A DNA stretch of 64,000 nt from Methanosarcina vacuolata Z-761 (lineage in GTDB: Archaea > Halobacteriota > Methanosarcinia > Methanosarcinales > Methanosarcinaceae), in assembly GCF_000969905.1 (NCBI RefSeq), contig NZ_CP009520.1, positions 2,356,001 to 2,420,000 on the forward strand, in the 5' to 3' direction. Positions 28,064-37,445 of the stretch are shown here, one piece after another. How positions within the stretch are numbered: position 1 is the stretch's first letter; every line of letters starts with the position of its first letter. A program made the position numbers and the translations under genes. A model generated the notes under the pieces. The model worked only from the letters and a program-made list of their open reading frames with translations. It had not been told where the DNA came from and made no database searches.

Positions 28064-28474
28064 TATTATATGCCCTGATCATTTATTCTTTATTAAAAAA
28101 TATTGATATTATTTTGGAAAATTATATAGTTAAACTTTTCCATTAAAGAACAGTATTTTAATATTAATATAATTTAAGAGAATTTATAGTATTGTTTTAA
28201 ATTTGCTGTAAAATAAAAGTCAATATTTTGTATGCTGAAGGATAAACACATCTTTTGATATTGAATTCTCCAAACAATAACTTTTGAGATTTATAGTTTT
28301 CAAAAAGTCGGCACATTATGAAATACCACACTACTGAATTCTTTATGGTGGCAAAAGGCTCTGTCCTTCTAAAGTGCAACTCTCGCTGTCCTCCCGAAGC
28401 TAAATTAGTTTCTTTATCTAGAAATTACCCCTCTTGAGCGAACGAAGTGAGCGAAAAGGGCACCGTCCTCCCGA
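28064..28474. other. Intergenic region upstream of the beta-helix and aldo-keto reductase genes
   Basis: About 400 AT-rich bases serving as the divergent promoter region. Near 28430-28460 a GC-richer segment contains GAGCGAACGAAGTGAGCG, a local direct repeat of GAGCG. No gene is recognised. Confidence 0.35.
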
Positions 28475-28558
28475 GACGGAACTCGGGTGACGGAACTCGG
28501 GTGACGGAACTCGGGTGACGGAACTCGGGTGACGGAACTCGGGTGACGGAACTCGGGT
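28475..28558. repeat. 14-bp minisatellite, 6 exact units, upstream of the aldo-keto reductase
   Basis: GACGGAACTCGGGT occurs at 28475, 28489, 28503, 28517, 28531 and 28545, with a seventh degenerate unit. It is GC-rich against an AT-rich background and ends about 60 bp before the start codon. Confidence 0.96.
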
Positions 28559-28621
28559 GACGAAACGCAATTCGGATGTAGAAACCCTTAAAATAGTGTA
28601 AAAGCTTAAAACAGAAGGGTA

Positions 28622-29824
28622 ATGGAAATGCTTTACCGAAAAGTACCAGAGAACGGAGATGAACTTTCTATACTTGGGTTTGGGTGCATGCGCCTTGCGG
28701 TCAGGGACGGAAAGATAGATGAAGAAAGAGCTACCCGGCAAGTTAGATACGCAATCGATCACGGAATAAACTATATCGACACGGCCTGGCCGTATCATAT
28801 GGGAGAAAGCGAGCCTTTCCTTGGCCGGGCCCTTGCAGATGGATACCGAGAAAAAATTAAACTTGCTACAAAGCTTCCCTCCTGGACAATAAAAAGTAGG
28901 GAGGATATGGACAGGATCCTGAATGCCCAGCTTGAAAGGCTCAGGACTGACCATATCGATTATTATCTTGTGCATGGACTTGTTGGGCTTTTATGGGACA
29001 AAATGGAAAAACTTGGAGTGCTGGATTTTCTTGACAGAGCAAAAGCTGACGGCCGAATTATAAATGCAGGTTTCTCCTTCCACGGATCTGCAGGGGATTT
29101 CAAACGGATTGTGGATGCATATCCCTGGACTTTCTGTCAGATCCAGTATAACTTTCTGGATGAAAAAAACCAGGCAGGAACGAAAGGGCTTGAGTATGCT
29201 GCTTCAAAAAACCTGAGTATTATTATCATGGAACCCTTGCGCGGAGGCAAGCTGACAAATCCTGTACCTCCTGAAGTGCAGAAGATCTGGAATGAAGCTC
29301 CTGTAAGGCGCACTCCAGCCGAATGGGCCTTTCGATGGATCTGGAACAGACCCGAGGTTACGGTTGTGCTTTCAGGCATGAATGAGGAATCCCATATTGA
29401 AGAAAACCTGAAAATCGCATCTGAAGCCTATCCGAACTCCCTGACCGACGCCGAACTGCAGCTTGTAAGAAAAGTGGAACAAAAATACAGGAAACTTATG
29501 AAAACCGGTTGCACAGGCTGTAGATATTGTTTGCCCTGCCCTTCAGGCGTGGACATTCCTGGCTGTTTTGAAATCTTCGATAACTTTTACCTGTCAGGCA
29601 ATGAAAGGGAAGCAAAACTTATGTATGCATCAAAACCCGGAGGAATAATAAGAGGCGACGTGCCAGGGTATGCTTCCCAGTGCGTCCAGTGTGAACAATG
29701 CATTGAAAAATGCCCACAGCACCTGGATGTTCCTTCCCTTCTCGAAGCCGTGAAGGAAAAATTTGAGGGAAAAGACCTAAGAGGATGGAAGATTTTCGCG
29801 AAAAAGACGTTTAGGAAGGAATAA
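28622..29824 (+). CDS. Aldo/keto reductase with C-terminal 2[4Fe-4S] ferredoxin-like domain
   Basis: 400 residues. TIM-barrel aldo/keto reductase with GFGCMRLAV at the N-terminus, the Asp/Tyr of NYIDTAWPYHMGESE, the Lys of LATKLPSW and the His of YYLVHGL (catalytic tetrad). The C-terminal third carries CTGCRYCLPCPSG and CVQCEQCIEKCPQ, eight cysteines for two [4Fe-4S] clusters. Such iron-sulfur AKRs are common in anaerobes; the electron partner is probably ferredoxin and the substrate is unknown. Two near ATGs (28622, 28628) are possible; AAGGG is better spaced for 28628. Confidence 0.9.
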   Translation: MEMLYRKVPENGDELSILGFGCMRLAVRDGKIDEERATRQVRYAIDHGINYIDTAWPYHMGESEPFLGRALADGYREKIKLATKLPSWTIKSREDMDRILNAQLERLRTDHIDYYLVHGLVGLLWDKMEKLGVLDFLDRAKADGRIINAGFSFHGSAGDFKRIVDAYPWTFCQIQYNFLDEKNQAGTKGLEYAASKNLSIIIMEPLRGGKLTNPVPPEVQKIWNEAPVRRTPAEWAFRWIWNRPEVTVVLSGMNEESHIEENLKIASEAYPNSLTDAELQLVRKVEQKYRKLMKTGCTGCRYCLPCPSGVDIPGCFEIFDNFYLSGNEREAKLMYASKPGGIIRGDVPGYASQCVQCEQCIEKCPQHLDVPSLLEAVKEKFEGKDLRGWKIFAKKTFRKE

Positions 29825-29924
29825 AAAAGAATTTGAAATGCATAATTTTTGTTACTTTCAATTACTTTACTTTATTTTACTTTACTTTTTAGTTTTTGAT
29901 GTTGCGTTTTCGTTCAACACTCCT

Positions 29925-30368
29925 TGTCTATCTAAAAAGCTTTTCCAAGATTACACCCGAAGCCATAATATTTTTCATTCCCTGGGTTATATAATAATAG
30001 GCTTGATTTTCTCAATATCGGTTTTTCCTTTTTCATCGAAAAAGGATTCATCGGCTTTGATATCCAGGCACCGACTTTGATATCCAGGAGTTCTCTTGCA
30101 GGGTATGGAGCCCTATATCAAAGTTATGCAGAAGCTTGCGCTCCAGGACAACAGGAAATTCACCCACATAAGGGGCAGGCACAAGCTTGCTTCTTACCGG
30201 CGTCAGGCAAAACTTATCTTCATCCCTTCCACCTGCGGTTCCAAAGTTATCGGTCTGTTTTAAATAAGCTTCTGATGTGGTACTGATTGTAAATGCCCTA
30301 TTTTCCATGATGCCCGCATAGCTGTAAGTCGCTTTTCTTAAAGATACGCTAACGCATGGAGGGGGTCG
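29925..30368 (-). pseudogene. Decayed flavoredoxin / flavin reductase-like gene
   Basis: Minus-strand translation gives PPCVSVSLRKATYSYAGI followed by MENRAFTIS, then EAYLKQTDNFGTAGGRDEDK and LLHNFDIGLHT, all recognisable as the central flavoredoxin/FlaRed fold. After about 30099 the frame shifts at a small local duplication of GGATATCAAAG, then LDIKADESFFDEKGKTDIEK and KYYGFGCNLGKAF continue in another frame with stops. The N-terminal ~45 residues are absent. Intact homologues of about 190 residues are FMN proteins. Confidence 0.72.
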
Positions 30369-30844
30369 AAACGATAGCAAGAAAATTATTCATTTTAAGA
30401 GAACATCTGCGGAAAGACAGGTGTACAGGTGATCCATTATTTAACTCCAACTTCGAATTTGTTTCATATTACATAATCGTCCCACAGTACCAAGATGAAA
30501 TTGGAATTTACTCAACGTTTAACCTTTTGCGTCGTCTGTAGTTGTATTAGACATTAAACTTTCAACTAATTTTGAGTTTAAAATCTCATTTCAGGATACA
30601 ACACGAAAAATGAAGTATTTAAGGGCCGAAGTATTTAAGAGTCCTTATAAGTATTAATCAGTAGATTTAAAAGATTCTGGCGGAATCTAAAGTTCAAAAA
30701 AATTATTCGTTAAATTAAATTTCTATAATTTTTTCTGTTTCTGAAAGTAAGCTTATATTTAATCCAGTAACTTCAGGACTGTCAACAGGAAACAGCGCTG
30801 AGACAAAAAGAGCAGGAAAACATGGTAATTAACGGAGGCAATCT
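30369..30844. other. Gene-free stretch upstream of the secreted coiled-coil gene
   Basis: About 475 bases; AAGTATTTAAG occurs twice near 30610-30640. The promoter for 30845 lies here. No RNA gene seen. Confidence 0.35.
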
Positions 30845-31675
30845 ATGATAGTAAAAACATTAAAGTTGATTTCCCGTTTTGCGATGGTGCTGATTATATT
30901 GAGTATTGTCCCTACAGGGTCTTTTGCTTCAGAAAACGCAACCCTGGAAAACTCGACGGATCTGATTTATGGTCCGGGATCTTGTCCTTCTTGTCCTGCA
31001 GGCAATATAAGCGAAGAAAATTACACTGAAGTTCAGGCAGACATGTTGGACTCAATCAGTAAGAGAATTACTGAACTTCAAAATCTTTATATTGAGATAA
31101 GTAAGGTTTCAAATGCATCCGACTTCCAGACGGTTTTGTCTAGAAAAAGGCAGGCAAATGAGGGTATGGAAAATGACGGAAGGAATGTGGAACCTGATGA
31201 AATGCAAACAGAGACTGACGAAGGGCATGAATTTTGTCATATCCTGCTTGAAAACATAACTGATGAAAATTTCACTGATGTTCAGGCTGTTATCCTTGAT
31301 TCCCTCCAGAATATGACTGAAAGAGCCGAAGCCGCTCAAACCAGGCTTACGGAAGCCGGCGATAGCAGCAAAGCTGAAGAGCTCAACGAGAAGATTACTG
31401 AGATTCAAGACCTGTATACCGAGGTGAGTGAAGCCTCTACTGCAGCAGAACTCAAAGAAGTCCTGTTAACCCATGAACAGGCAAAGGCACTTGATTCCGT
31501 TGAGGAGAAAATAGAGCTTCTTAAAGCCAGAGTGAACGAAAGCGAAAACGCGAGTGATGAACAGCTCAACAGCAGTATTACTGAACTTACGGCCCTGATG
31601 AAAGATATCAAAGGAGCCGAGTCTTTTGACGAACTGAAGAAAATAATGCACTCATCCAGGGATTCCGCCGTGTAA
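30845..31675 (+). CDS. Secreted helical (coiled-coil) protein with internal duplication
   Basis: 276 residues, strong ribosome-binding site ACGGAGGC. Signal peptide (TLKLISRFAMVLIILSIV ending GSFASE). The mature part is acidic and helical and contains two related units: ENYTEVQADMLDSISKRITE (residues ~60-100) and ENFTDVQAVILDSLQNMTER (~140-205), each followed by a helix ending LYxEVS/ISK.A...L. A CPSCPAG motif near the mature N-terminus could be disulfide-bonded or bind metal. Family not recognised; no membrane anchor. An extracellular or pseudoperiplasmic location is likely. Confidence 0.65.
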   Translation: MIVKTLKLISRFAMVLIILSIVPTGSFASENATLENSTDLIYGPGSCPSCPAGNISEENYTEVQADMLDSISKRITELQNLYIEISKVSNASDFQTVLSRKRQANEGMENDGRNVEPDEMQTETDEGHEFCHILLENITDENFTDVQAVILDSLQNMTERAEAAQTRLTEAGDSSKAEELNEKITEIQDLYTEVSEASTAAELKEVLLTHEQAKALDSVEEKIELLKARVNESENASDEQLNSSITELTALMKDIKGAESFDELKKIMHSSRDSAV

Positions 31676-31943
31676 AAACAGAAAACGTATATCGACGATT
31701 CTGTGCAACAAAAGTCTTCGGCCCTATTTGCCTCCCTGGCCGAATTCAGGATACCTCAACTGAAAGTAACGCAAACGTCAGCATTGGAATCTAACGCAAA
31801 AGTCCCAACCGATTAAAGAACCATAACCTGCCGAAAAGAGAAATATCCCCCCTGAACGTAACTCTGAGAAATTCACCCTCCTGATAGAACTTCAGCACCT
31901 TTGTCTCAAGATCAGCCTGTTTGACCCGCAACCGTTGACCCGC

Positions 31944-32035
31944 AACCGTTGCGCCGGTTTATCACAAACCGTTGCGCCGGTTTATCACAAACCGTTGCGC
32001 CGGTTTATCACAAACCGTTGCGCCGGTTTATCACG
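31944..32035. repeat. 23-bp tandem repeat with internal palindrome, 4 units
   Basis: Each unit contains AAACCGTTGCGCCGGTTT, a 6-bp inverted repeat (AAACCG/CGGTTT) around TTGCGC, so each could fold as a hairpin in either transcript. It lies between two convergent genes. Confidence 0.92.
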
Positions 32036-32091
32036 CCGATAGGGTTTGGGGATAAGGTTATCAGACTCAAACGGTTCTTGGGGTTTTCGGT

Positions 32092-32168
32092 CAAGCCTTT
32101 TTTGAAAAGGGTTGCGGGCAAGCCTTTTTTGAAAAGGGTTGCGGGCAAGCCTTTTTTGAAAAGGGTTG
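32092..32168. repeat. 27-bp tandem repeat, about 3 units
   Basis: Units begin with CAAGCCTTTTTTGAAAAGGG at 32092, 32119 and 32146. The third is followed by AAAAAGGCTTG, complementary to the unit start, giving a hairpin next to T-runs that could terminate either convergent transcript. Confidence 0.9.
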
Positions 32169-32223
32169 TTTTAAAAAGGCTTGTTACCATGTAGACAGCC
32201 TTTTCCGGGAAAAGCGGTGGGTT

Positions 32224-33864
32224 TTAATATTTCAGCTTCAACTTCATCCCGCAGAAAGGACAGAAGTTGGGAGCAGTGGTGAGATTCAGGCTTCTGGAGC
32301 AATATGGGCAGGTCAACCCGATTCCATTTTTCTTCTCGTTAATTGCGTTTTGGTGGGCTCTGGACTCCTTTGTTTCTTCAACAGAAATTGAAAGTTCAAG
32401 CTCTTTAAGAGAATTCATATTGCAGATATCACCTGAGAGAGTTGAAGTTTCAGTCCGAACTTCAGAATCATCATCTGTCAAGCGGCTCCTAATAACAGGC
32501 TTTGTTCCAGGATTTTCGGTCTCATCAGGAGTGGGTGCAGGTGAGGAATTTGTTTTATTAATTTTTTCAAGAGCTTTCAATGCAGCCCTTCGCACGCAGG
32601 CATCTGTACTTTCAGTAGCTCTGATAAGCCCTGCAACTGCCTCTGGGGTTCCGATTTTCTCAAGTGAGCAGATAGCGGCTTTTTGCATTGGGCTATCAGG
32701 TTTTTCAAGGATTTCCACCAATTTAGGAACAGCTTGCTGCGCTTTGAGATCCCCAAGCGCAGAAGCCGCAGCTTCTCTCACTGCTGCCTTAGTGTCATCC
32801 AGAGCTCTTAAAAGGCCTGAAATGGCTTCATTAGTGCCTGATCTTCCAAGGCCCAGAACTGCTGATTCCCTTACCGAATTATCAGGGTCATTAAGAGCTT
32901 TAACCAGTCCTTCTATGGCTTCAGGGGCTCCGCTTTTTCCAAGAGCACAGGTAATCGCCTTCCTGACGGAGTTTTCATATATATCAAAAGCTTTAACCAG
33001 TCCCCGAACCGCTTCCGGAGAACCTATATCTCCCAGGGCATCTGCAGCGCGGCTCCTCAGATACCAGTCAGGGTCATCCAGGGCTCTCAAAAGCCCTGCA
33101 ACTGCTTCAGGCGTTCTGATTTTCCAAAGAGTTTCAATTGAAACTTTTCTTATATCCCTGCTCGAAGCTCCGAGAGCCTTGACCAGCACAGGCACTGAAG
33201 TTGACACACTTACAATTTTGCAAAGCGTTTCGGATGCAGTTTCCTGCACAGGTTGTCTTGGGTCCCTGAGGATTTCCATTAGCTCATCAAGCACATCCGA
33301 CTTACCCCTTTTTCCCAGGGTTTCGGCAGCTTGCTGCCTTGTTTTGTTATCCGAGTTTTCAATTGCCTTTACCAGGCAGAGAGCAGCTTCATAAGTGTCG
33401 ATTTTTCCAAGGGCTATTATTGAAATCCTTCTCAGCGAATAATCCGGATAAGATAGGGATTTCTCAAGGGCGTAAATTGCATCTCTTGAGCCTATCCTCA
33501 TCAAGGATTTCACCGCTTCCTTCTGGACAAACCTGTCCCTGTCCTCGAACCCTTTCACAATGCCTGAGATAGCTTCAGGTGTGCTAATTTTTTCAAGAGA
33601 AGCAATTGCAGTCTTTTTAACCGGACTATCAGAATCATTAAGAGCATTTATAAGACCAGGGATAGCTTCCGGCATGTTGAGTTTTCCCAGGGCTTCTGCA
33701 GCAGCAGCTCTTACTTTCGGATTTGAGTCATCCAGCGCTCCAATCAGCGCGGTTAAAGCACAAGGATCCCCTAGATCACCAAGTTTTTCGGCAGCAGTTG
33801 CCCGGTTTCCTGCAAAGACCGAGCGTTCCAATTTCTTAATAAGATTTTTGATATCGTCGTCCAT
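32224..33864 (-). CDS. HEAT-repeat (PBS lyase-like) protein with C-terminal zinc ribbon
   Basis: About 546 residues. Start ATG 33864 behind AGAAGGA (an upstream ATG at 33882 is not preceded by a good site). About thirteen HEAT-like repeats of ~31 residues (ALxxALxDxxxxVRxxAAxALGKIGxPEAI pattern) fill residues ~15-440. A linker rich in Glu/Ser/Thr follows, then LTCPYCSRSLNLTTAPNFCP and CGMKLKLKY, a four-cysteine zinc ribbon. No lyase catalytic data support phycobilisome chemistry; the family name is historical. It is a likely protein-protein scaffold. No neighbours on the same strand. Confidence 0.88.
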   Translation of the reverse strand: MDDDIKNLIKKLERSVFAGNRATAAEKLGDLGDPCALTALIGALDDSNPKVRAAAAEALGKLNMPEAIPGLINALNDSDSPVKKTAIASLEKISTPEAISGIVKGFEDRDRFVQKEAVKSLMRIGSRDAIYALEKSLSYPDYSLRRISIIALGKIDTYEAALCLVKAIENSDNKTRQQAAETLGKRGKSDVLDELMEILRDPRQPVQETASETLCKIVSVSTSVPVLVKALGASSRDIRKVSIETLWKIRTPEAVAGLLRALDDPDWYLRSRAADALGDIGSPEAVRGLVKAFDIYENSVRKAITCALGKSGAPEAIEGLVKALNDPDNSVRESAVLGLGRSGTNEAISGLLRALDDTKAAVREAAASALGDLKAQQAVPKLVEILEKPDSPMQKAAICSLEKIGTPEAVAGLIRATESTDACVRRAALKALEKINKTNSSPAPTPDETENPGTKPVIRSRLTDDDSEVRTETSTLSGDICNMNSLKELELSISVEETKESRAHQNAINEKKNGIGLTCPYCSRSLNLTTAPNFCPFCGMKLKLKY

Positions 33865-34245
33865 TTTCCTTCTATCCCCCATTGGTGTAAAGCTTATCAG
33901 GAACCTCTAAAATATAAAAAATATTTTAAAGTATGCAGCCCGTTATACTGAAAATAAATAGGATGTCTTTCAGTCTTTTAATTCTAAAATTGGCACTTTC
34001 AATTCCTGTTTTTCCAGAGCCTTATGCGTATCTAATTTTTACATAGATGGCAACGTCTATTTAAGCGAGACTGAAATATTGCAAATGACCCTCTTCTTTA
34101 TACCATTAAACTCAGCTCTTAATCTCCCTTAACATTCTACATTTTTTAATATATTACATTCTATGATATATGAACTTTTAGATTGTTTTTATAAATAATA
34201 TGTATATTCGATTGCCTGTGTTTTCTCCTAAAATTATTTCGTTTT
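33865..34245. other. Gene-free AT-rich region
   Basis: Promoter region for the HEAT gene on minus. No coding frame or structured element is recognised. Confidence 0.35.
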
Positions 34246-35012
34246 TTGAATATTTGTAAATCCATTATTGGGGGAATTAGAATCACTTCTGAAATCGATT
34301 TTTCACAATTTTTTTGCTGGAACAAAGATTGTCCTGATTATGGAATTAATAATCAAGGAAATATAGTCCTTAAAGAAAGATATGGTAAAAGGAAAAATAT
34401 GGTAAAAACAACCATGCGCTTCTTAAATGTAAAACTTGTAAAAAATGTTTTAGTGAAACGAGAGATACAGTATTTTTCCAACTTAACACTCCTGAAAAAG
34501 AAATTCTAAAAACAATATATCTGATTCCCGAGAAAGGAGGAATTCGTGGACTTGCGAGAGCTACTGGACATAGTAACAGAAGATTTCTCCTTTTCCACCA
34601 CGAAGGAAAACGTAGTAAAGAAAAAGATAAAAAATTATGTAGTTGAAAATATTCAACGTATTATTTTTGGAGATCCTAAAAAAATATCTGAAATGCTTGG
34701 AGCTAATTCGGATGATTACATTGGTACTTCATATGTAGAAAGGATAAAGCTTACTATCAGGACATCTCTTGTAAGATTTGTAAGAAAAAAGGTGAATTTC
34801 AGTAAAATAATGAAGAAGCATACGAAAACATTTGATTTATTCCAAGCATGGATAACTTTATAAAACCTCACGACTCTCTAAAATTAAGAATAGACTCTGA
34901 AATAGAAAATGGTTACAAAGAACTCCAGCAATTGCAGAAGGAATAACAGATCGCATAACAGATCATATATGGAGTTTAAAGGAATTACTAATGTTTAGAG
35001 TTCCTGTTCAAT
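34246..35012 (+). pseudogene. Degenerate transposase (IS1-like, helix-turn-helix plus DDE remnant)
   Basis: The N-terminal zinc-finger-like part FFCWNKDCPDYGINNQGNIV is in one frame. After a short local duplication of ATATGGTAAAA the next frame carries LLKCKTCKKCFSETRDTVFF followed by GGIRGLARATGH. Further shifts separate the C-terminal TSYVERIKLTIRTSL, KKHTKTFDLFQAW and FIKPHDSLKLRI. At least three frameshifts, and the catalytic middle is missing. From memory the arrangement fits transposases annotated IS1-like in Methanosarcina. No intact terminal repeats were found. Confidence 0.7.
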
Positions 35013-35236
35013 AACTAAGGGACACAACCCTGTTGTTATCTTATTTTTTTGTTTTATCTTACTTTTTTGTTATTATTCTATTGTTGTTATAAAGTTTAAC
35101 TTTGAATACTTATTGAGTTAGTTGCCAAAAGAAAATTCACAGCTACGTCCTTATAAGTTTAAGAGTTCGCGTGTAAAGGCAAACTACACAATAAAATATG
35201 GATAAGAGGTAGAGGTCTAAGCTATCCTCAAACGAT

Positions 35237-35620
35237 TTAGGAACCTTTACTGGGAGTTACCTTGATTACTCTACCTCCACTGGTATTATTTCCAGCTTGA
35301 ATGTTCTCCAGAATACGTTCCTTCTTTCTTTGGGTACTACTTATACGCTTAGTTACGTTTTCTGTTTCAGTTACATTTTCTGCTTCAGTAACTGCTTCAG
35401 CCGGAGTTACTTCTGTAACAGGAGTTTCTTCTACAGCCTCAGTTGCGGTTACAGCTTCCTGAACCGGAGTTACAGCTTCAGCTCCGGTTACTGCTTCAGC
35501 CTCGGTTACGGCCTGTTCTGGAGTTCCTGTTTCATTTGGAGCCCCACCTTCCTCACCAGCGCATCCTATAGCCAGGAATACACCGAACAAGACTATCAGA
35601 ATAATCAATGCATTTTTCAT
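35237..35620 (-). CDS. Small putative lipoprotein with Ala/Val/Thr/Glu-rich tail
   Basis: 127 residues. N-terminal lipoprotein-type signal (NALIILIVLFGVFLAIGCAG) with a lipobox-like AIGC; Cys20 would be the lipid anchor. The mature part is low complexity (repeats of EAVT, TPEQAVTEAEAVT) and ends basic, GGRVIKVTPSKGS. ATG follows a GGGGG run, with TATATAATTATATA just upstream. Probably an exported surface-anchored protein; function unknown. Confidence 0.65.
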   Translation of the reverse strand: MKNALIILIVLFGVFLAIGCAGEEGGAPNETGTPEQAVTEAEAVTGAEAVTPVQEAVTATEAVEETPVTEVTPAEAVTEAENVTETENVTKRISSTQRKKERILENIQAGNNTSGGRVIKVTPSKGS

Positions 35621-35886
35621 TATTTTCCCCCATATATAATTATATACGTTATTAATTGATACTTTATAATTGATATCTGGATTTTATAACAATTCCTACT
35701 AGATTCTGAACATAATTCATCACATGAGATTAAAAATGGCTATATGCCAGGATATTTCCACTTTATTGTGTTTTTTGAATGTAGTAAGATCCGGATTCTT
35801 TATATTCCATTCAATTTCCTTAAGTTATAATACTGGGAATTCCAATATTGTTAAATGATTTTTTAATGACTTTTTGGGGGGAAGTC

Positions 35887-37251
35887 ATGAGAATAAAATC
35901 CATTAATCCTTACACTGAAGAAGTAAACTGGACATACGATTCTTTTTCTTTTGAAGAATGCGAGTCCATGATTGAAAATTCCAGGACTGCGTTTTCCGGG
36001 TGGAGTTCGTTGTCTGTTGAGGAAAGAACAAAATACTTTTCAAGGGTTGGGAAGGTCCTCAGGCAGAATGCCGAAATTTATGCCGAAATTATCACGAAAG
36101 AAATGGGAAAACCTATCAGGCAGTCAAGGGACGAGATTGAAAAATGCGCCTGGATCTGCGATTATTATGCAGAAAACGCGGCCGAATTCCTGAAAGATGA
36201 AGTTGTGGATATCGGAGCTGAGAAAAGCTACGTAACCTTTGAGCCTCTGGGAGTAATTTTCGGCATAATACCCTGGAGTTTCCCGTTCGAGCATGTTTTC
36301 AGGTTTGCAGTACCTTCAATGTGTGCAGGAAATGTGTGCATAATCAAACATGCTTCAAATGTGCCTGCTTCGGCCCTTGAAATTGAAAAAATCTTTCTTG
36401 AGGCAGGATTTCCTGAAAATGTTTTCAATACCCTGTTAATTGACTCAAAAACTGCAATGGAAATTATTGAAGAAGAACTGGTAGATGGGATTTCACTTAC
36501 TGGCAACATAGACGGAGGCTCGGAGATAGGTGAACTTGCAGGAAGCCTGGTAAAGCCTCTCGTACTTGAGCTGGGAAGTTCGGACCCTTTCATAGTACTC
36601 GAAGACGCTGATCTCGAAAGAGCTACGCAGGTTGCTGCAAAGTCCAGTTTTCTAAATACCGGACAGAGCCATATTGCTGCCAAGCGATTTATTGTCCTGG
36701 AAACGATTGCTGTGGACTTTATTGAGGCATTTGAGCTTGAAATGCAGGAACTGAAAATCGGGGACCCTATGGATGAGGAAACCGATATTGGTCCTCTTGC
36801 AAAGAAAGAATTTCTTGATAGTCTTGAAAGAGTCCTTAAAGACGCAAAAAAGAAAGGTGCAGAACCTCACGTTTACGGAGAGGATCATAGTAAAGGTTTT
36901 TTCTTCAGGCCAACCCTCATTCCTGCAGCCAGTACCGATATGAAGGTTTGTAATGTAGAGGTTTTCGGGCCCATTGCCCCGGTAATCACAGTAAAAAACG
37001 AAGATGAAGCCGTCAAAGTCGCAAACGCCACAGAATTCGGGCTTGGGGCTGAAATATGGTCCCGAGACCTTGAAAGGGCTCAGAGGCTGGCAAAAAGAAT
37101 AAAATTCGGATTAGTTGCCATTAATGGAATGGTTAAATCCGACCCGAGGTTGCCTTTTGGAGGAGTTAAAAAATCAGGAATCGGGCGAGAGCTTTCTCAT
37201 TATGGGCTCAAGGAATTTGTGAACATAAAGACGGTTGTGGTCAACAAGTGA
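35887..37251 (+). CDS. Aldehyde dehydrogenase superfamily protein with catalytic Cys replaced by His
   Basis: 454 residues, start ATG 35887 behind GGGGGGAAGTC. Full-length NAD(P)-dependent aldehyde dehydrogenase fold, closest in pattern to lactaldehyde/succinate-semialdehyde dehydrogenases: IIPWSFPFEHVFRFAVPSM, LELGSSDPFIVLEDADLE (general-base Glu kept) and EVFGPIAPVI. The active-site motif normally reads GQSC; here it is NTGQSHIAAKRF, with His262 (codon CAT at 36670-36672) in place of the nucleophilic cysteine. An ordinary thiohemiacetal mechanism is therefore unlikely. It lies 194 nt upstream of an acetolactate-synthase-like gene on the same strand. Confidence 0.9.
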   Translation: MRIKSINPYTEEVNWTYDSFSFEECESMIENSRTAFSGWSSLSVEERTKYFSRVGKVLRQNAEIYAEIITKEMGKPIRQSRDEIEKCAWICDYYAENAAEFLKDEVVDIGAEKSYVTFEPLGVIFGIIPWSFPFEHVFRFAVPSMCAGNVCIIKHASNVPASALEIEKIFLEAGFPENVFNTLLIDSKTAMEIIEEELVDGISLTGNIDGGSEIGELAGSLVKPLVLELGSSDPFIVLEDADLERATQVAAKSSFLNTGQSHIAAKRFIVLETIAVDFIEAFELEMQELKIGDPMDEETDIGPLAKKEFLDSLERVLKDAKKKGAEPHVYGEDHSKGFFFRPTLIPAASTDMKVCNVEVFGPIAPVITVKNEDEAVKVANATEFGLGAEIWSRDLERAQRLAKRIKFGLVAINGMVKSDPRLPFGGVKKSGIGRELSHYGLKEFVNIKTVVVNK

Positions 37252-37445
37252 GTCTAAAGGACTGAGAATTGATTGAAGTTTTTATTGAATAAACCTTGTC
37301 CAGAATTAATTATGAGAATTTGTTTAATCCTAAATAGTAAACTCAATTAAGGTTAACAAATAACTTAACCAAGGCTTATAAACAAACCTTATTTAAGGAA
37401 AATTCGGCTTAAATAAAAGCCATATAGCTATATTGGAGTTTTTTC

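Noticed and set aside
30356-30541. Short plus-strand frame near the flavoredoxin remnant
   Set aside because: It overlaps the decayed gene in antisense and lacks a ribosome-binding site or protein-like pattern.
32267-33394. 375-codon plus-strand frame opposite the HEAT-repeat gene
   Set aside because: Shadow frame of regularly repeated codons; the minus-strand protein has clear HEAT and zinc-ribbon motifs.
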